NCBI GenBank assembly: GCA_965657085.1
Contig: CBFHND010000024.1
Location: 1 to 48,947 of the forward strand
Direction: 5' to 3'
From: CBFHND01 sp965657085
Lineage (GTDB): Bacteria > Pseudomonadota > Alphaproteobacteria > Rhodobacterales > Rhodobacteraceae
DNA length: 48,947 bases
The first letter of the stretch is position 1. The number at the start of each line of letters is the position of its first letter. Position numbers and translations under genes: made by a program. This document shows, in pieces, positions 14,798 to 23,276 of the stretch. The notes beneath the pieces were generated by a model. That model saw only the letters and a program-made list of their open reading frames with translations, did no database searches and was not told where the DNA came from.

Positions 14798-15178
14798 ATG
14801 ACAACCGTCACACAAATTGCCTTGCGCGAATCCGTGCAAGTTGATCACGACAAGCTGGGAACGCTCTATGTCCAGTTGGGCCACACAGGGGCCGAGGACG
14901 TGGTGTGCCGCGCGATGGAAGAACTTGCGCTGCGCCTGTCCCATTGCGACAGGCTGTACCGGGCACGGGATACGGATGAGTTGCGCAAGAGTGCGCGATC
15001 CTTGATTGCGATCGCCGATCAGATCGGCATGCGCGTACTGGCGCAGGTCGCCGAGGATGTCACGAACTGCATCGACAACGCGGACAACGTGGCCTTGGCG
15101 GCGACCCTGCAAAGGTTGATGCGCACGGGCGAGGGATCGTTAACCGCTGTGTGGGACTTGCAGGATATCACGATCTGA
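14798..15178 (+). CDS. helical hypothetical protein, degenerate HPt-like
   Basis: 126 aa, probably an all-helical cytoplasmic protein. The segment DELRKSARSLIAIADQIGMRVLAQVAEDV lines up with the phosphotransfer helix of HPt domains (HxLKGxARxxGAxxLxxxxxxLE), but an Asp stands where the phosphorylated His should be. It may be a non-phosphorylatable HPt-like binding module. No kinase or receiver gene is nearby. The ATG at 14798 with GGGTGAG upstream is preferred to a GTG at 14789. A 61-bp gap separates it from the aminopeptidase gene. Confidence 0.6.
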   Translation: MTTVTQIALRESVQVDHDKLGTLYVQLGHTGAEDVVCRAMEELALRLSHCDRLYRARDTDELRKSARSLIAIADQIGMRVLAQVAEDVTNCIDNADNVALAATLQRLMRTGEGSLTAVWDLQDITI

Positions 15179-15206
15179 TCCCTTGCAGGTCGGATCAAGG
15201 CCGCTA

Positions 15207-15224
15207 GGCTGTGTGCATACAGCC
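15207..15224. promoter_or_regulatory. palindrome upstream of the aminopeptidase gene
   Basis: GGCTGT (15207-15212), GTGCAT, ACAGCC (15219-15224): a perfect 6-bp inverted repeat with a TGCA core, 16 bp before the start at 15240. Could be an operator or a leader hairpin. Confidence 0.25.
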
Positions 15225-15239
15225 GAAAGGGGCCCTTGC

Positions 15240-16625
15240 ATGACGCCGACATTTGCCACCGCTGACGACACGCCCATCGCGTTGCACGTCGTATCCGAAG
15301 ACGCATGTGCCCAATGGCTGGAAAGTCAGGGCGACCGCGTGTCGAACTGGGCCAAGGCCAATGGGTTCACAGGTGCAATCGGCCAAACGCTGGTCTTGCC
15401 CTCGGAGGATGGGTCCATCGCGCTGGCCGCTGTCGGCTATGGAACCGACGCCACGCGCGCGCGGGGCCGCTTTCACGTTGCCGCCGGCGCCGCGCGCTTG
15501 CCGGCTGGCACCTACGACATTCACAGCGATCTGGACATGGCAACACTTGAGGTGGAGTGTTTCGGCTGGCTGATGGCAGGTTACCGGTTCGACCGATACC
15601 GCGATGCAAAGCCGATGCGGGCCAAGTTGCTGGCACCGTCCAACATCGCCGCACACCGTGTTCTGGCGCAGGCACAGGGCGAGGCGCTGACCCGCACGCT
15701 TATCAACACGCCTGCATCCGATATGGGGCCGCCAGACCTGGAGAACGCTGCACGAAAGCTGGCCAATGACCACGGCGCATCCTGTTCCGTCATCACCGGT
15801 GACGATCTGCTGGACCAGAATTTCCCGATGATCCACACAGTTGGGCGCGCTGCTGACCGCGCGCCCCGGCTGATCGACATGTCATGGGGCACGACGGGGC
15901 CAAAGGTCACTTTGGTGGGCAAGGGGGTTTGTTTCGACACCGGCGGTTTGAACCTCAAACCCGGTTCATCCATGGGACTGATGAAAAAGGATATGGGCGG
16001 TGCTGCCGCTGTTCTGGGACTGGCGCGAATGATAATGCAGCTTGGTCTTGGGATACAGCTGCGGGTCTTGATCCCCGCGGTCGAAAACTCTGTCGCGGGC
16101 AACGCTTTTCGACCACAGGATATCCTGCAATCGCGCAAGGGTCTGAGCGTCGAGATCAACAACACGGATGCCGAGGGGCGTCTGGTTCTGGCCGATGCAC
16201 TGGCGCTGGCGGATGAAGACAACCCCGATCTGATCATCTCCATGGCGACCCTTACGGGTGCTGCACGGGTCGCCGTGGGGCCTGATCTTGCCCCCTTCTA
16301 TACCGATGACGATGCGCTGGCACTTGCCTTGACCAAAGGTGCCAAGGCCGTGGCCGACCCGGTGTGGCAACTGCCCTTTCACGCGCCCTACGAGGCCATG
16401 ATCGAGCCCGGCATTGCCGACCTCGACAATGCGCCCAAAGGTGGTTTTGCCGGATCGATCACCGCCGCATTGTTTCTGCGCCGCTTCGTGACGGACACCC
16501 CGCGCTACATGCATTTTGACATCTACGGATGGCAGCCCACCGATGCACCGGCCCGCGCCAAAGGCGGTGTCGGCCAAGGCACCCGCGCAGTGCTGGCGGC
16601 ATTGCCCGACATGGTGTCCTTGTGA
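15240..16625 (+). CDS. leucyl aminopeptidase family protein (M17)
   Basis: 461-aa cytosolic di-metal aminopeptidase that releases N-terminal residues from peptides. The C-terminal catalytic domain shows VGKGVCFDTGGLNLKP, MKKDMGGAAAVLG with the active-site Lys and Asp ligands, and the M17 hallmark NTDAEGRLVLADAL. The N-terminal domain is shorter and divergent, as in alphaproteobacterial paralogues of PepA/PepB. The open frame extends upstream to 15183, but the ATG at 15240 is preceded by AAAGGGG. It is translationally coupled (GTGA overlap) to the NlpC/P60 gene. Confidence 0.93.
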   Translation: MTPTFATADDTPIALHVVSEDACAQWLESQGDRVSNWAKANGFTGAIGQTLVLPSEDGSIALAAVGYGTDATRARGRFHVAAGAARLPAGTYDIHSDLDMATLEVECFGWLMAGYRFDRYRDAKPMRAKLLAPSNIAAHRVLAQAQGEALTRTLINTPASDMGPPDLENAARKLANDHGASCSVITGDDLLDQNFPMIHTVGRAADRAPRLIDMSWGTTGPKVTLVGKGVCFDTGGLNLKPGSSMGLMKKDMGGAAAVLGLARMIMQLGLGIQLRVLIPAVENSVAGNAFRPQDILQSRKGLSVEINNTDAEGRLVLADALALADEDNPDLIISMATLTGAARVAVGPDLAPFYTDDDALALALTKGAKAVADPVWQLPFHAPYEAMIEPGIADLDNAPKGGFAGSITAALFLRRFVTDTPRYMHFDIYGWQPTDAPARAKGGVGQGTRAVLAALPDMVSL

Positions 16626-17446
16626 CGCGGGACCGGCGCACGCGGTTCTTTAACGGCACTGTCGCCCACGAGAGCCTGCGCGGACAGGTCGACGCCACGC
16701 GGTTTGCGTTCGGTACGCAAATGCAAGTCGACGTGCCCGTCGCCGATCTGCGCCTTGATCGGAGCGCGCCGGGTCTCGATCGGCAAATTCTCTTTGGGCA
16801 TCCGGTCTGCCTGCTGGATGCCGACACCGGGTTTGTGCGGGATGAAACCACGCGGTATGTGGGCCATGTCACGCCCAGCGCCCTGGCACCCTTTGGCACC
16901 CCGACGCACCGTGTATCGGCACGCACGACACTGTGTTTTTCCCGCCCGGATTTCAAAACACCCGACCCGATGCCGCTGTCTTGCGGTGCACTGGCGCCTG
17001 TTCTTGAAACGGTGGGCCAATTTGCCCGGATCGGCGAGAACCGATATGTTCCATCACACCATTTGACCCCCGTGGAAAAGCCACAGCCCGACCTTTCTAC
17101 GACCGCTGAATTGCTGCTTGGAACACCGTATCTCTGGGGCGGCAATTCGGCGATGGGCATTGATTGTTCGGGCCTTGTGCAACTGGCGGCCCAAGCCGCG
17201 CATCTCCCCTGTCCCGGCGACAGTGATCAGCAGTTGAAACAGCTTGGCGCCGAAGTTCCGCCCGGCACACCGCCCAAACGCAACGATCTGATGTTCTGGA
17301 AGGGCCATGTGGCGCTGCTGTATGATGCCAGTACGCTCATTCACGCCAATGCCCACGCCATGGCCGTGGCCCTTGAACCGCTTGCCGACGCCATGGCGCG
17401 CATCGCGCAAACGGATGGCCCGGTCCTGGCCCACAAACGCCTGTGA
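16622..17446 (+). CDS. NlpC/P60 family cysteine peptidase
   Basis: 274 aa. GTG start overlapping the aminopeptidase stop (GTGA). The N-terminal ~150 residues contain an SH3-like cell-wall binding region (VADLRLDRSAPGLDRQ, GFVRDETTRYVGHV). The C-terminal NlpC/P60 domain begins TPYLWGGNSAMGIDCSGLVQ with the catalytic Cys, followed by GHVALLYD with the catalytic His and HANAHAMAV. It cleaves gamma-D-Glu-diaminoacid links of murein peptides. There is no signal peptide, so a cytoplasmic role in recycling of murein peptides, together with the upstream aminopeptidase, is inferred. Confidence 0.9.
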   Translation: MTRDRRTRFFNGTVAHESLRGQVDATRFAFGTQMQVDVPVADLRLDRSAPGLDRQILFGHPVCLLDADTGFVRDETTRYVGHVTPSALAPFGTPTHRVSARTTLCFSRPDFKTPDPMPLSCGALAPVLETVGQFARIGENRYVPSHHLTPVEKPQPDLSTTAELLLGTPYLWGGNSAMGIDCSGLVQLAAQAAHLPCPGDSDQQLKQLGAEVPPGTPPKRNDLMFWKGHVALLYDASTLIHANAHAMAVALEPLADAMARIAQTDGPVLAHKRL

Positions 17447-17457
17447 TTTGCTTAGGT

Positions 17458-17805
17458 TTACTCGACCGCGCGGATCAACTTGCGCTCCAGAACCCGCAGC
17501 ACCGTCTTTAGATCGGCACCGCGCCGCAAGATTTGACCATCCATCCCGATCACCGCGTACATGCCTTGTTTGCCCCGCAACTTGGGGCGCTTCTCGATGC
17601 GGTACAGGGGGTTCTCGGCTGTACGCCTGAACACGGAAAACACCGCAACATCGCGCAAACATGAAATGCCGTAGTCCCGCCATTCTCCGGCGGCCACCAT
17701 GCGCCCGTAAAGCGACAGGATCACGGACAATTCTGTACGATGAAAGGCAACCTGCGGATTTGGCATCTCACGCAGGTTTGCGGGCGGCGGTGTGTGCAGC
17801 GTCAT
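17458..17805 (-). CDS. DUF2794 family protein
   Basis: 115 aa. The body VAFHRTELSVILSLYGRMVA, GEWRDYGI, AVFSVFRR, PLYRIEKRP and a C-terminal LKTVLRVLERKLIRAVE helix match the alphaproteobacterial DUF2794 family, whose function is unknown. The start at 17805 gives the usual family length; the open frame runs further upstream through unrelated sequence. No good RBS precedes it. It is convergent with the peptidase gene and divergent from paaI. Confidence 0.82.
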   Translation of the reverse strand: MTLHTPPPANLREMPNPQVAFHRTELSVILSLYGRMVAAGEWRDYGISCLRDVAVFSVFRRTAENPLYRIEKRPKLRGKQGMYAVIGMDGQILRRGADLKTVLRVLERKLIRAVE

Positions 17806-17918
17806 GGACAGACAGTTGCGCCGATCACGTCGCAAATCAAGCATTGAAAACAGCATCGGGCTTGAAAGCGTTACAGATTTTGGGCAACGTGCCGAAATCC
17901 GAAACATGAAGGCATGAC

Positions 17919-18359
17919 ATGACCCCCCAGGAACGCGCTGAACGCAGTGCCGAAGCCATGTATGCGAACGACGTCTCGTCGCGCAACCTTGGCATGGTGA
18001 TCGACGCAGTAAGCCCCGGCAAGGCAACCGTATCCATGACGGTGACCGACACGATGCTCAACGGGCATCAGATCTGCCATGGCGGGTATATCTTTATGCT
18101 TGCCGACAGCGCCTTCGCCTTTGCCTGCAACAGCTACAACCAAAGCACCGTCGCGCAGCAGAACCAGATCACCTATGTCGCGCCCGGCCAGTTGGGGGAT
18201 CGCCTGACCGCCATCGCAACCGAGGTCAGCCGCACAGGCCGGTCAGGGGTTTATGACGTGCGTGTTGCCAATCAATCCGGTGATACCATCGCCTTGTTCC
18301 GCGGGCTGAGCCGGACAATCAAAGGCACCAACTTTCCCGAAGACGGAGCAGAACAATGA
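17919..18359 (+). CDS. paaI: PaaI-type hotdog thioesterase
   Basis: 146-aa hotdog-fold acyl-CoA thioesterase of the phenylacetate pathway, thought to rescue CoA from dead-end ring-hydroxylated intermediates. Seen: the GHQICHGGYIFMLADSAFAFACN motif (HGG plus the Asp/Ser of the active site) and the beta-hotdog repeats QITYVAPGQLGDRLTAIA. The context supports the call: its stop overlaps the paaK start (ATGA). Confidence 0.92.
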   Translation: MTPQERAERSAEAMYANDVSSRNLGMVIDAVSPGKATVSMTVTDTMLNGHQICHGGYIFMLADSAFAFACNSYNQSTVAQQNQITYVAPGQLGDRLTAIATEVSRTGRSGVYDVRVANQSGDTIALFRGLSRTIKGTNFPEDGAEQ

Positions 18360-19660
18360 AAGATCTCACACCTGATCGCAGCACGCTGGACCCGATCGAG
18401 ATCGCCTCTCGGGACGAGATCGAAGCACTGCAGCTTGAACGTCTGAAGTGGTCTTTGACCCATGCCTACGACAACGTGCCGTTCTACAAGGCGTCCTTTG
18501 ATGCAGCGGGGGTGCATCCGGATGACCTGAAATCCTTGTCTGATCTGTCGAAGTTTCCCTTTACCGTCAAATCGGACCTGCGCGCCAACTATCCCTTTGG
18601 CATGTTCGCCGTTCCGCGCGAACAGGTGGCCCGCATCCACGCCTCTTCGGGGACCACGGGCCAGCCAACAGTCGTGGGCTATACGCAGAACGATCTGGAG
18701 GTCTGGGGATCGGTGGTGGCGCGGTCCTTGCGGGCCTCGGGCCTGTGTCCGGGCGACCTGTTGCACAATGCCTATGGCTATGGGCTCTTTACCGGCGGGT
18801 TGGGCATCCATCTGGGGGCCGATGCCCTGGGTCTCAGCACCGTGCCGATTTCCGGCGGGATGACGCCCCGACAGGTCCGTCTGATTGATGATTTCAAGCC
18901 CAAGGGCATCACCGTGACGCCGTCTTATGCCTTGTCCATTCTGGACGAATTCGCGGCACAGGGCCTCGACCCGCGCGACAGTTCGCTTGAGGTTGGGATT
19001 TTCGGGGCCGAGCCGTGGACAAATGCCATGCGGCTGGAGATCGAACAGGCTTTCGACATGCACGCGGTCGATATCTACGGGTTGTCAGAAGTGATGGGAC
19101 CAGGTGTCGCCAATGAATGCGTCGAGACCAAGGATGGTCTCCACATCTGGGAAGATCACTTTTTCCCGGAAATCATCGATCCCGAGACAGGTGAACCGGT
19201 GGCCGATGGTGAACAGGGTGAGCTGGTCTTTACCTCGCTGACAAAGGAAGCCTTTCCAATCATCCGCTATCGCACCCGCGATCTGACGCGGCTGTTGCCG
19301 GGCACCGCCCGCAGCATGCGGCGCATGGAAAAGGTCACGGGCCGGTCCGATGACATGATCATCCTGCGCGGTGTGAACGTGTTTCCAACCCAGATCGAAG
19401 AGTGTCTGATGGATGTCACGGGCCTTGCCCCGCATTTCCAGATCGAACTGACCAAACCTGACCGCATGGACCAGATGCGCGTGCTGGCCGAGGCGGCGGA
19501 TGCATCCATGTCCGAAGCTGCGCGGGCAGAGGCAGCCAAGGCGCTGTCAGCCAAGGTCAAACAGATCATCGGGATTTCGGTCAAGGTCGACGTGGCAGAT
19601 GTCGGCGGCGTGGCCCGGTCCGAAGGCAAGGCCGTGCGTATTGTCGACAAACGGAGCTGA
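18356..19660 (+). CDS. paaK: phenylacetate-CoA ligase
   Basis: 434-aa AMP-forming ligase that activates phenylacetate with ATP and CoA. The P-loop-like ATP motif SSGTTGQPT is at residues 97-105. Further motifs are GAEPWTNAMR, DIYGLSEVMGPGVANEC, YRTRDLT and GRSDDMIILRGVNVFPTQIE, with the usual PaaK C-terminal domain. Length is normal. It is coupled to paaI. The ring-epoxidase genes paaABCDE and the other pathway genes are not in this window, so this is a detached activation module or the edge of a larger cluster split elsewhere. Confidence 0.95.
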   Translation: MKDLTPDRSTLDPIEIASRDEIEALQLERLKWSLTHAYDNVPFYKASFDAAGVHPDDLKSLSDLSKFPFTVKSDLRANYPFGMFAVPREQVARIHASSGTTGQPTVVGYTQNDLEVWGSVVARSLRASGLCPGDLLHNAYGYGLFTGGLGIHLGADALGLSTVPISGGMTPRQVRLIDDFKPKGITVTPSYALSILDEFAAQGLDPRDSSLEVGIFGAEPWTNAMRLEIEQAFDMHAVDIYGLSEVMGPGVANECVETKDGLHIWEDHFFPEIIDPETGEPVADGEQGELVFTSLTKEAFPIIRYRTRDLTRLLPGTARSMRRMEKVTGRSDDMIILRGVNVFPTQIEECLMDVTGLAPHFQIELTKPDRMDQMRVLAEAADASMSEAARAEAAKALSAKVKQIIGISVKVDVADVGGVARSEGKAVRIVDKRS

Positions 19661-19682
19661 TCTCCGCATTTCGATCTTAATG

Positions 19683-19751
19683 TGTAAAGATTTTTGATAA
19701 GCCTTCACATGCATCGCTCAATATGTAAAGAAATACTACGATTCTTTGCAT
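19683..19751 (+). promoter_or_regulatory. repeated ATGTAAAG-type sites upstream of fic
   Basis: TGTAAAG 19683-19689; CTTCACAT 19703-19710 and ATGTAAAG 19723-19730, an inverted pair with one mismatch and a 12-bp spacer; and CTTTGCAT 19744-19751 just before the gene. A further ATGTAAAG is at 20870-20877 after the stop. The array in AT-rich DNA looks like an operator, perhaps for the protein's own C-terminal DNA-binding domain. Confidence 0.45.
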
Positions 19752-19765
19752 GAAGTGGCTGTTTG

Positions 19766-20857
19766 ATGGCTAAACTCCAAGAAACTTACACTATCCCGTC
19801 GCTACCACCTGACTTCAATTTCGAAACGCTTCCCATTTTAAAAGCCTTAAACAGTGCAACCCGCAGCCTTGCCGAGGTCAAGGGCCACGCCTTCGCAATT
19901 CCAAACCAAGGCATACTAATTGACACGCTGTCCTTGCAGGAGGCCAAGGACAGCTCGGAAATCGAAAATATTGTCACCACGAACGATGAATTGTTCCGTG
20001 GCACGCCAAGCAAGGACACATATATCAACGGTGCCGCCAAGGAAGTCGCCATGTACCGCGATGCTTTGTCTTTGGGATTTGGTCAGTTGCGCGAAACAGG
20101 CCTGATTTCCAACCGGACTTTGGTGGCGATGTTTCGAGTACTCAAGAACCGTGAGGATGGTTTTCGCACCATGCCCGGAACAGCCTTGCAGAACGCTGCA
20201 GGCGATATCGTTTTCGTACCCCCACAAGACAAGGATGCCGTCGCGCGGCATATGGCTGTCCTCGAAACCTACATTAATGTTGCAGAAGATGATCTGGACC
20301 CTTTGATCCGCATGGCGATCATTCACCATCAGTTCGAAAGCATCCATCCTTTTGCAGATGGTAACGGGCGCTTGGGCCGTATGTTGAATGTTCTGTATCT
20401 GACAAAGGAAAACCTGCTTGGTATTCCAATCCTTTACCTCAGCCGGGGCATCAATGAGACCAAATCAGATTACTACAGGCTGCTACAAGCGGTGCGTGAC
20501 GAGGGTGCTTGGGAAGACTGGATCGTCTACATGCTTGACGTTGTCACAGCGACCTCGCACCTGACACTGGCTCTGATCAAGGGCATCCGGGATCAGATGG
20601 CCGAGTTCAAGACGATCATTCGCCAAAATCACCCCAAAGTGTATTCGCAAGATCTTATCAACAATCTGTTTCGCCATCCCTACACGCGTATCGAATTCGT
20701 GATGAAAGAGTTGAACGTGTCACGACCTACGGCAACTTCTTATCTTGAGCGCCTTGTTGCGGACGATGGCATACCTGTGTCTAAGATCGTTGAAGGTCGC
20801 AACAATTATTACGTTAATACCAGCCTTGTCATGCTTTTGACGGAAACCCGGATCTAA
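19766..20857 (+). CDS. Fic family protein (probable AMP transferase) with C-terminal HTH
   Basis: 363 aa. Fic enzymes transfer AMP to target hydroxyls. The active-site motif HPFADGNGRLGR (194-205) is complete. The autoinhibitory helix motif S-x3-E-N is at 63-68 (SSEIEN), so this is a class II, N-terminally self-inhibited Fic with no separate antitoxin. The C-terminus (about 290-363) carries a winged-helix-like region (NVSRPTATSYLERLVADDG). GC and codon use are clearly lower than those of the neighbours, suggesting recent acquisition. ATG 19766 is chosen over TTG 19763; the RBS is weak. Confidence 0.92.
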   Translation: MAKLQETYTIPSLPPDFNFETLPILKALNSATRSLAEVKGHAFAIPNQGILIDTLSLQEAKDSSEIENIVTTNDELFRGTPSKDTYINGAAKEVAMYRDALSLGFGQLRETGLISNRTLVAMFRVLKNREDGFRTMPGTALQNAAGDIVFVPPQDKDAVARHMAVLETYINVAEDDLDPLIRMAIIHHQFESIHPFADGNGRLGRMLNVLYLTKENLLGIPILYLSRGINETKSDYYRLLQAVRDEGAWEDWIVYMLDVVTATSHLTLALIKGIRDQMAEFKTIIRQNHPKVYSQDLINNLFRHPYTRIEFVMKELNVSRPTATSYLERLVADDGIPVSKIVEGRNNYYVNTSLVMLLTETRI

Positions 20858-20886
20858 ATTTCAAGCTACATGTAAAGCTACTTGCC

Positions 20887-22548
20887 TCAGGCAAAACTAC
20901 CCTGACAAAACCATCCCGCAGACATCGTGGCCCCGTGGGCAAAGAACAGCCACAACCGTTGTCCGCTTTCGGTTTCCGTCACCCAATAGTCGCGCACGCC
21001 GCTGCGCCAGTTGGGATCATCCAGCCACCATTCCGGCGCGATCCGTTCGGGGCCGATGGCCCGCACCCGCGTGTGGGACTGGCCCCGCCATCGAAAGGTC
21101 TGGGGCAGGCGCGGGGTGGCCGGGGCCGTCACAGGCTCGGGCATCCACATCTGCAACGGGCGGGCCGTGCGGCCCTTGGGCCAGTCCCCCGCGCAAGGGT
21201 CAGACCACGCGGCGGCCAGAACCTGATACGTCTTTTCCGGCACATTGCTGTCCGCAGGGTGAAACCGCCCGATGGCCTCCAATCCCACGCGTGTGCCAAG
21301 CCGCCCCATCAGGTCTTCCAGTCCTGCGCCCTGCCCTGACTTTTTCTGGCTGTGGGTCAGGCTCTGCGCATGGCCCGGCACGCTTTTGGCATGCATTGGT
21401 TCAACATGGGTGGCCTCAAGGCGCAGCATGTCGATGCCAAATCCTGCGTCGATGCCATCAAGCTTGAGCTCGAAAAGGGGGCGGATGCGGTACATGTCAC
21501 GTGTTGGGCGGGCCAACCCGACCTCGATGGTTTCAACCGCGTGATCGGTGCGAAAGGCCTGCAACATCACCCGCCTCACACCCCGCCCCTTGATCTCGAG
21601 CGATTTGCAAAGCTGCGGCAACAGCCGGTCCACCGCGGCCATCACGTCTTCGGTCAGGCCAATGGGCTCGGGAAAGGTCATGCGCACCGCGAAATGGTCA
21701 GGGGGGCGGGCGGGCGAGACAGGCTCGGGCACGCTGCCCATGGCCTGATCCAGCCGCAACACCAGCCCCTTGCCAAATCTGCGCGCAAGACTGGCCCGCG
21801 GCTGCCCCAGAAGGTCCGAGATGCAGCGCAACCCCAGCCGGTTGAGGCTGGTGGTCAACTCAGCCTCCAGCCGCAAGGCGGACACGGGCAAGGGGCCAAG
21901 CGTACTGTGCAATTGGCCGGGGGGTGCAATCCGCTGGGCCAGCCGGGCCGCGACCGCAGGCGCCGGGGGGGCTGCGCCGCCTTTGGTCCAATGGCGGCGT
22001 TTGCCCGCACGCGACCGGGTTGCGCGCGCCTCCTGGTCGATCAGATCGCCGGACAGGGCCACCTGCCCGCCCTGCCCCGCGAACCGGGCCAGCGCCCAGG
22101 CCGCCCCACGGGTATCGGCCAGCCCCATCAAAACGGTCAGGCCCAGCATGTGGCAATCTTCCTCGATCACGCCCAAAAGCGGCTCTTCCCCGCCGAAAAG
22201 ATGCGCACAGCCCGTCAGGTCAATCACAAGGCCATCCGACCCTTCAGGCGTCACCCATGGACTGAACTTGCCGGCCCAGCGTTGCAGAACCGACAGGAAG
22301 GTCGCCTCGGCCACGGCACTGCGCGGGCGGGTGATCAAGGCAGGGCACATCGCATGGGCGTCGCGCACCGGCTGGCCCACATGCAGACCGAAACCATCCG
22401 CCGCAGCGTTCAGCGCGGTGATGACCTGCATGTTGGCCTGCTGTTCGGCCACGGCCAAAGGCATATCGGCCAGCATCGCGTCACGCCGCGCCAGCCGCTC
22501 TGCCCCCAGGCGCGGAAACCACAGCGACAAGATTCGGCGATCCGGCAT
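20887..22548 (-). CDS. imuB: ImuB-type Y-family polymerase-like protein
   Basis: 553 aa. A catalytically degenerate Y-family protein that, with ImuA and DnaE2, forms the damage-inducible mutasome and links the polymerase to the beta clamp. Seen: RILSLWFPRLGAERLARRD, a polymerase-like VIDLTGCAHLFGGEEPLL, a helix-hairpin-helix-like LNRLGLRCISDLLGQPRASLARRFG, and the conserved C-terminus RLWLFFAHGATMSAGWFCQGSFA. The ATG at 22548 is preferred because the longer frame runs back through the SOS box. No imuA precedes it and dnaE2 does not follow it, unlike the usual cassette. Confidence 0.92.
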   Translation of the reverse strand: MPDRRILSLWFPRLGAERLARRDAMLADMPLAVAEQQANMQVITALNAAADGFGLHVGQPVRDAHAMCPALITRPRSAVAEATFLSVLQRWAGKFSPWVTPEGSDGLVIDLTGCAHLFGGEEPLLGVIEEDCHMLGLTVLMGLADTRGAAWALARFAGQGGQVALSGDLIDQEARATRSRAGKRRHWTKGGAAPPAPAVAARLAQRIAPPGQLHSTLGPLPVSALRLEAELTTSLNRLGLRCISDLLGQPRASLARRFGKGLVLRLDQAMGSVPEPVSPARPPDHFAVRMTFPEPIGLTEDVMAAVDRLLPQLCKSLEIKGRGVRRVMLQAFRTDHAVETIEVGLARPTRDMYRIRPLFELKLDGIDAGFGIDMLRLEATHVEPMHAKSVPGHAQSLTHSQKKSGQGAGLEDLMGRLGTRVGLEAIGRFHPADSNVPEKTYQVLAAAWSDPCAGDWPKGRTARPLQMWMPEPVTAPATPRLPQTFRWRGQSHTRVRAIGPERIAPEWWLDDPNWRSGVRDYWVTETESGQRLWLFFAHGATMSAGWFCQGSFA

Positions 22549-22572
22549 TGGAGATACGATTGTCCATTTTTT

Positions 22573-22587
22573 GTTCGCTTTTTGTTC
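22573..22587 (-). promoter_or_regulatory. LexA SOS box of imuB
   Basis: GTTC (22573-22576), N7, GTTC (22584-22587): an exact match to the alphaproteobacterial LexA site GTTC-N7-GTTC, 25 bp ahead of the imuB start. It implies DNA-damage induction. Two GAGTC (CcrM) sites lie close by at 22604-22608 and 22617-22621. Confidence 0.9.
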
Positions 22588-22643
22588 TATATCGAAATAC
22601 ACCGAGTCGCGGGCCGGAGTCGAGACAGAACAGGTTTGAAAAA

Positions 22644-23261
22644 TCAGGTGCCGTAGCGCGCCATGAACATGTCCACGGCCCCGTCGACAACGCGGTCGAT
22701 CTCGGCCTCAGAGACGGTTTTGGACACGTTGAACATCAGGCGCGGCCAGACATCGGCCTTGCAGAGTTCGCCAAACTGATCGGACGCCAGGATCAGATCA
22801 TCCATCGCCAGTTCGCCCCGTTTGACCGCGGCCTGAAAATACTGCACCATTTCCGCGCGCATGACCTCGGGGCCCGACGCATAGAATTGGCGGCCCAATT
22901 CGGGAAAGCGGTCGGATTCCGCGACACAGATGCGGAAAATCTGTTGTCCCAGCTTGGACGTGATGAACCGCAGAAAATGACGCCCCACCTGGCCCAACAC
23001 CACCCGGGGCGGTGCGCTCATGTCGATCTTGTCGATGGCATCGTCGGACTGGCGCTGGCATTCGGTGGTGGCCACCTCCATGAACAGCAGGCGCTTGTCC
23101 GGGAAATAACTGTAAAGCGTCGCCTTGGAGACCCCGGCCACGCGCGCGATTTCATCCACGCTGGCCCCTTCGAAGCCATCCGCCATAAAGACCGATCGCG
23201 CGCCCTCAAGCACCTGATCGAACTTTCGGCCCTTGCGGATCGTTGGGGCAGGCTGGTTCAT
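22644..23261 (-). CDS. TetR/AcrR family transcriptional regulator
   Basis: 205 aa. The N-terminal HTH is typical: FDQVLEGARSVFMADGFEGASV, then DEIARVAGVSKATLYSYFPDKRLLF. The C-terminal ligand domain (FLRFITSKLGQQIFRICVAESDRFPELGRQFYASGP) resembles the AefR-type TetR C-domain. The ATG at 23261 has AAGGA 7 nt upstream, better than a GTG at 23276. It is divergent from mbfA; palindromes ATATTCGAATAT and a GTTC-C-GTTC pair in the gap may be its operator. Ligand and targets unknown. Confidence 0.92.
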   Translation of the reverse strand: MNQPAPTIRKGRKFDQVLEGARSVFMADGFEGASVDEIARVAGVSKATLYSYFPDKRLLFMEVATTECQRQSDDAIDKIDMSAPPRVVLGQVGRHFLRFITSKLGQQIFRICVAESDRFPELGRQFYASGPEVMRAEMVQYFQAAVKRGELAMDDLILASDQFGELCKADVWPRLMFNVSKTVSEAEIDRVVDGAVDMFMARYGT

Positions 23262-23276
23262 TTGGTCATCCTTCAC

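Noticed and set aside
21352..22656. 434-codon open frame on the plus strand
   Set aside because: Antisense to imuB, which has a conserved C-terminus and an SOS box.
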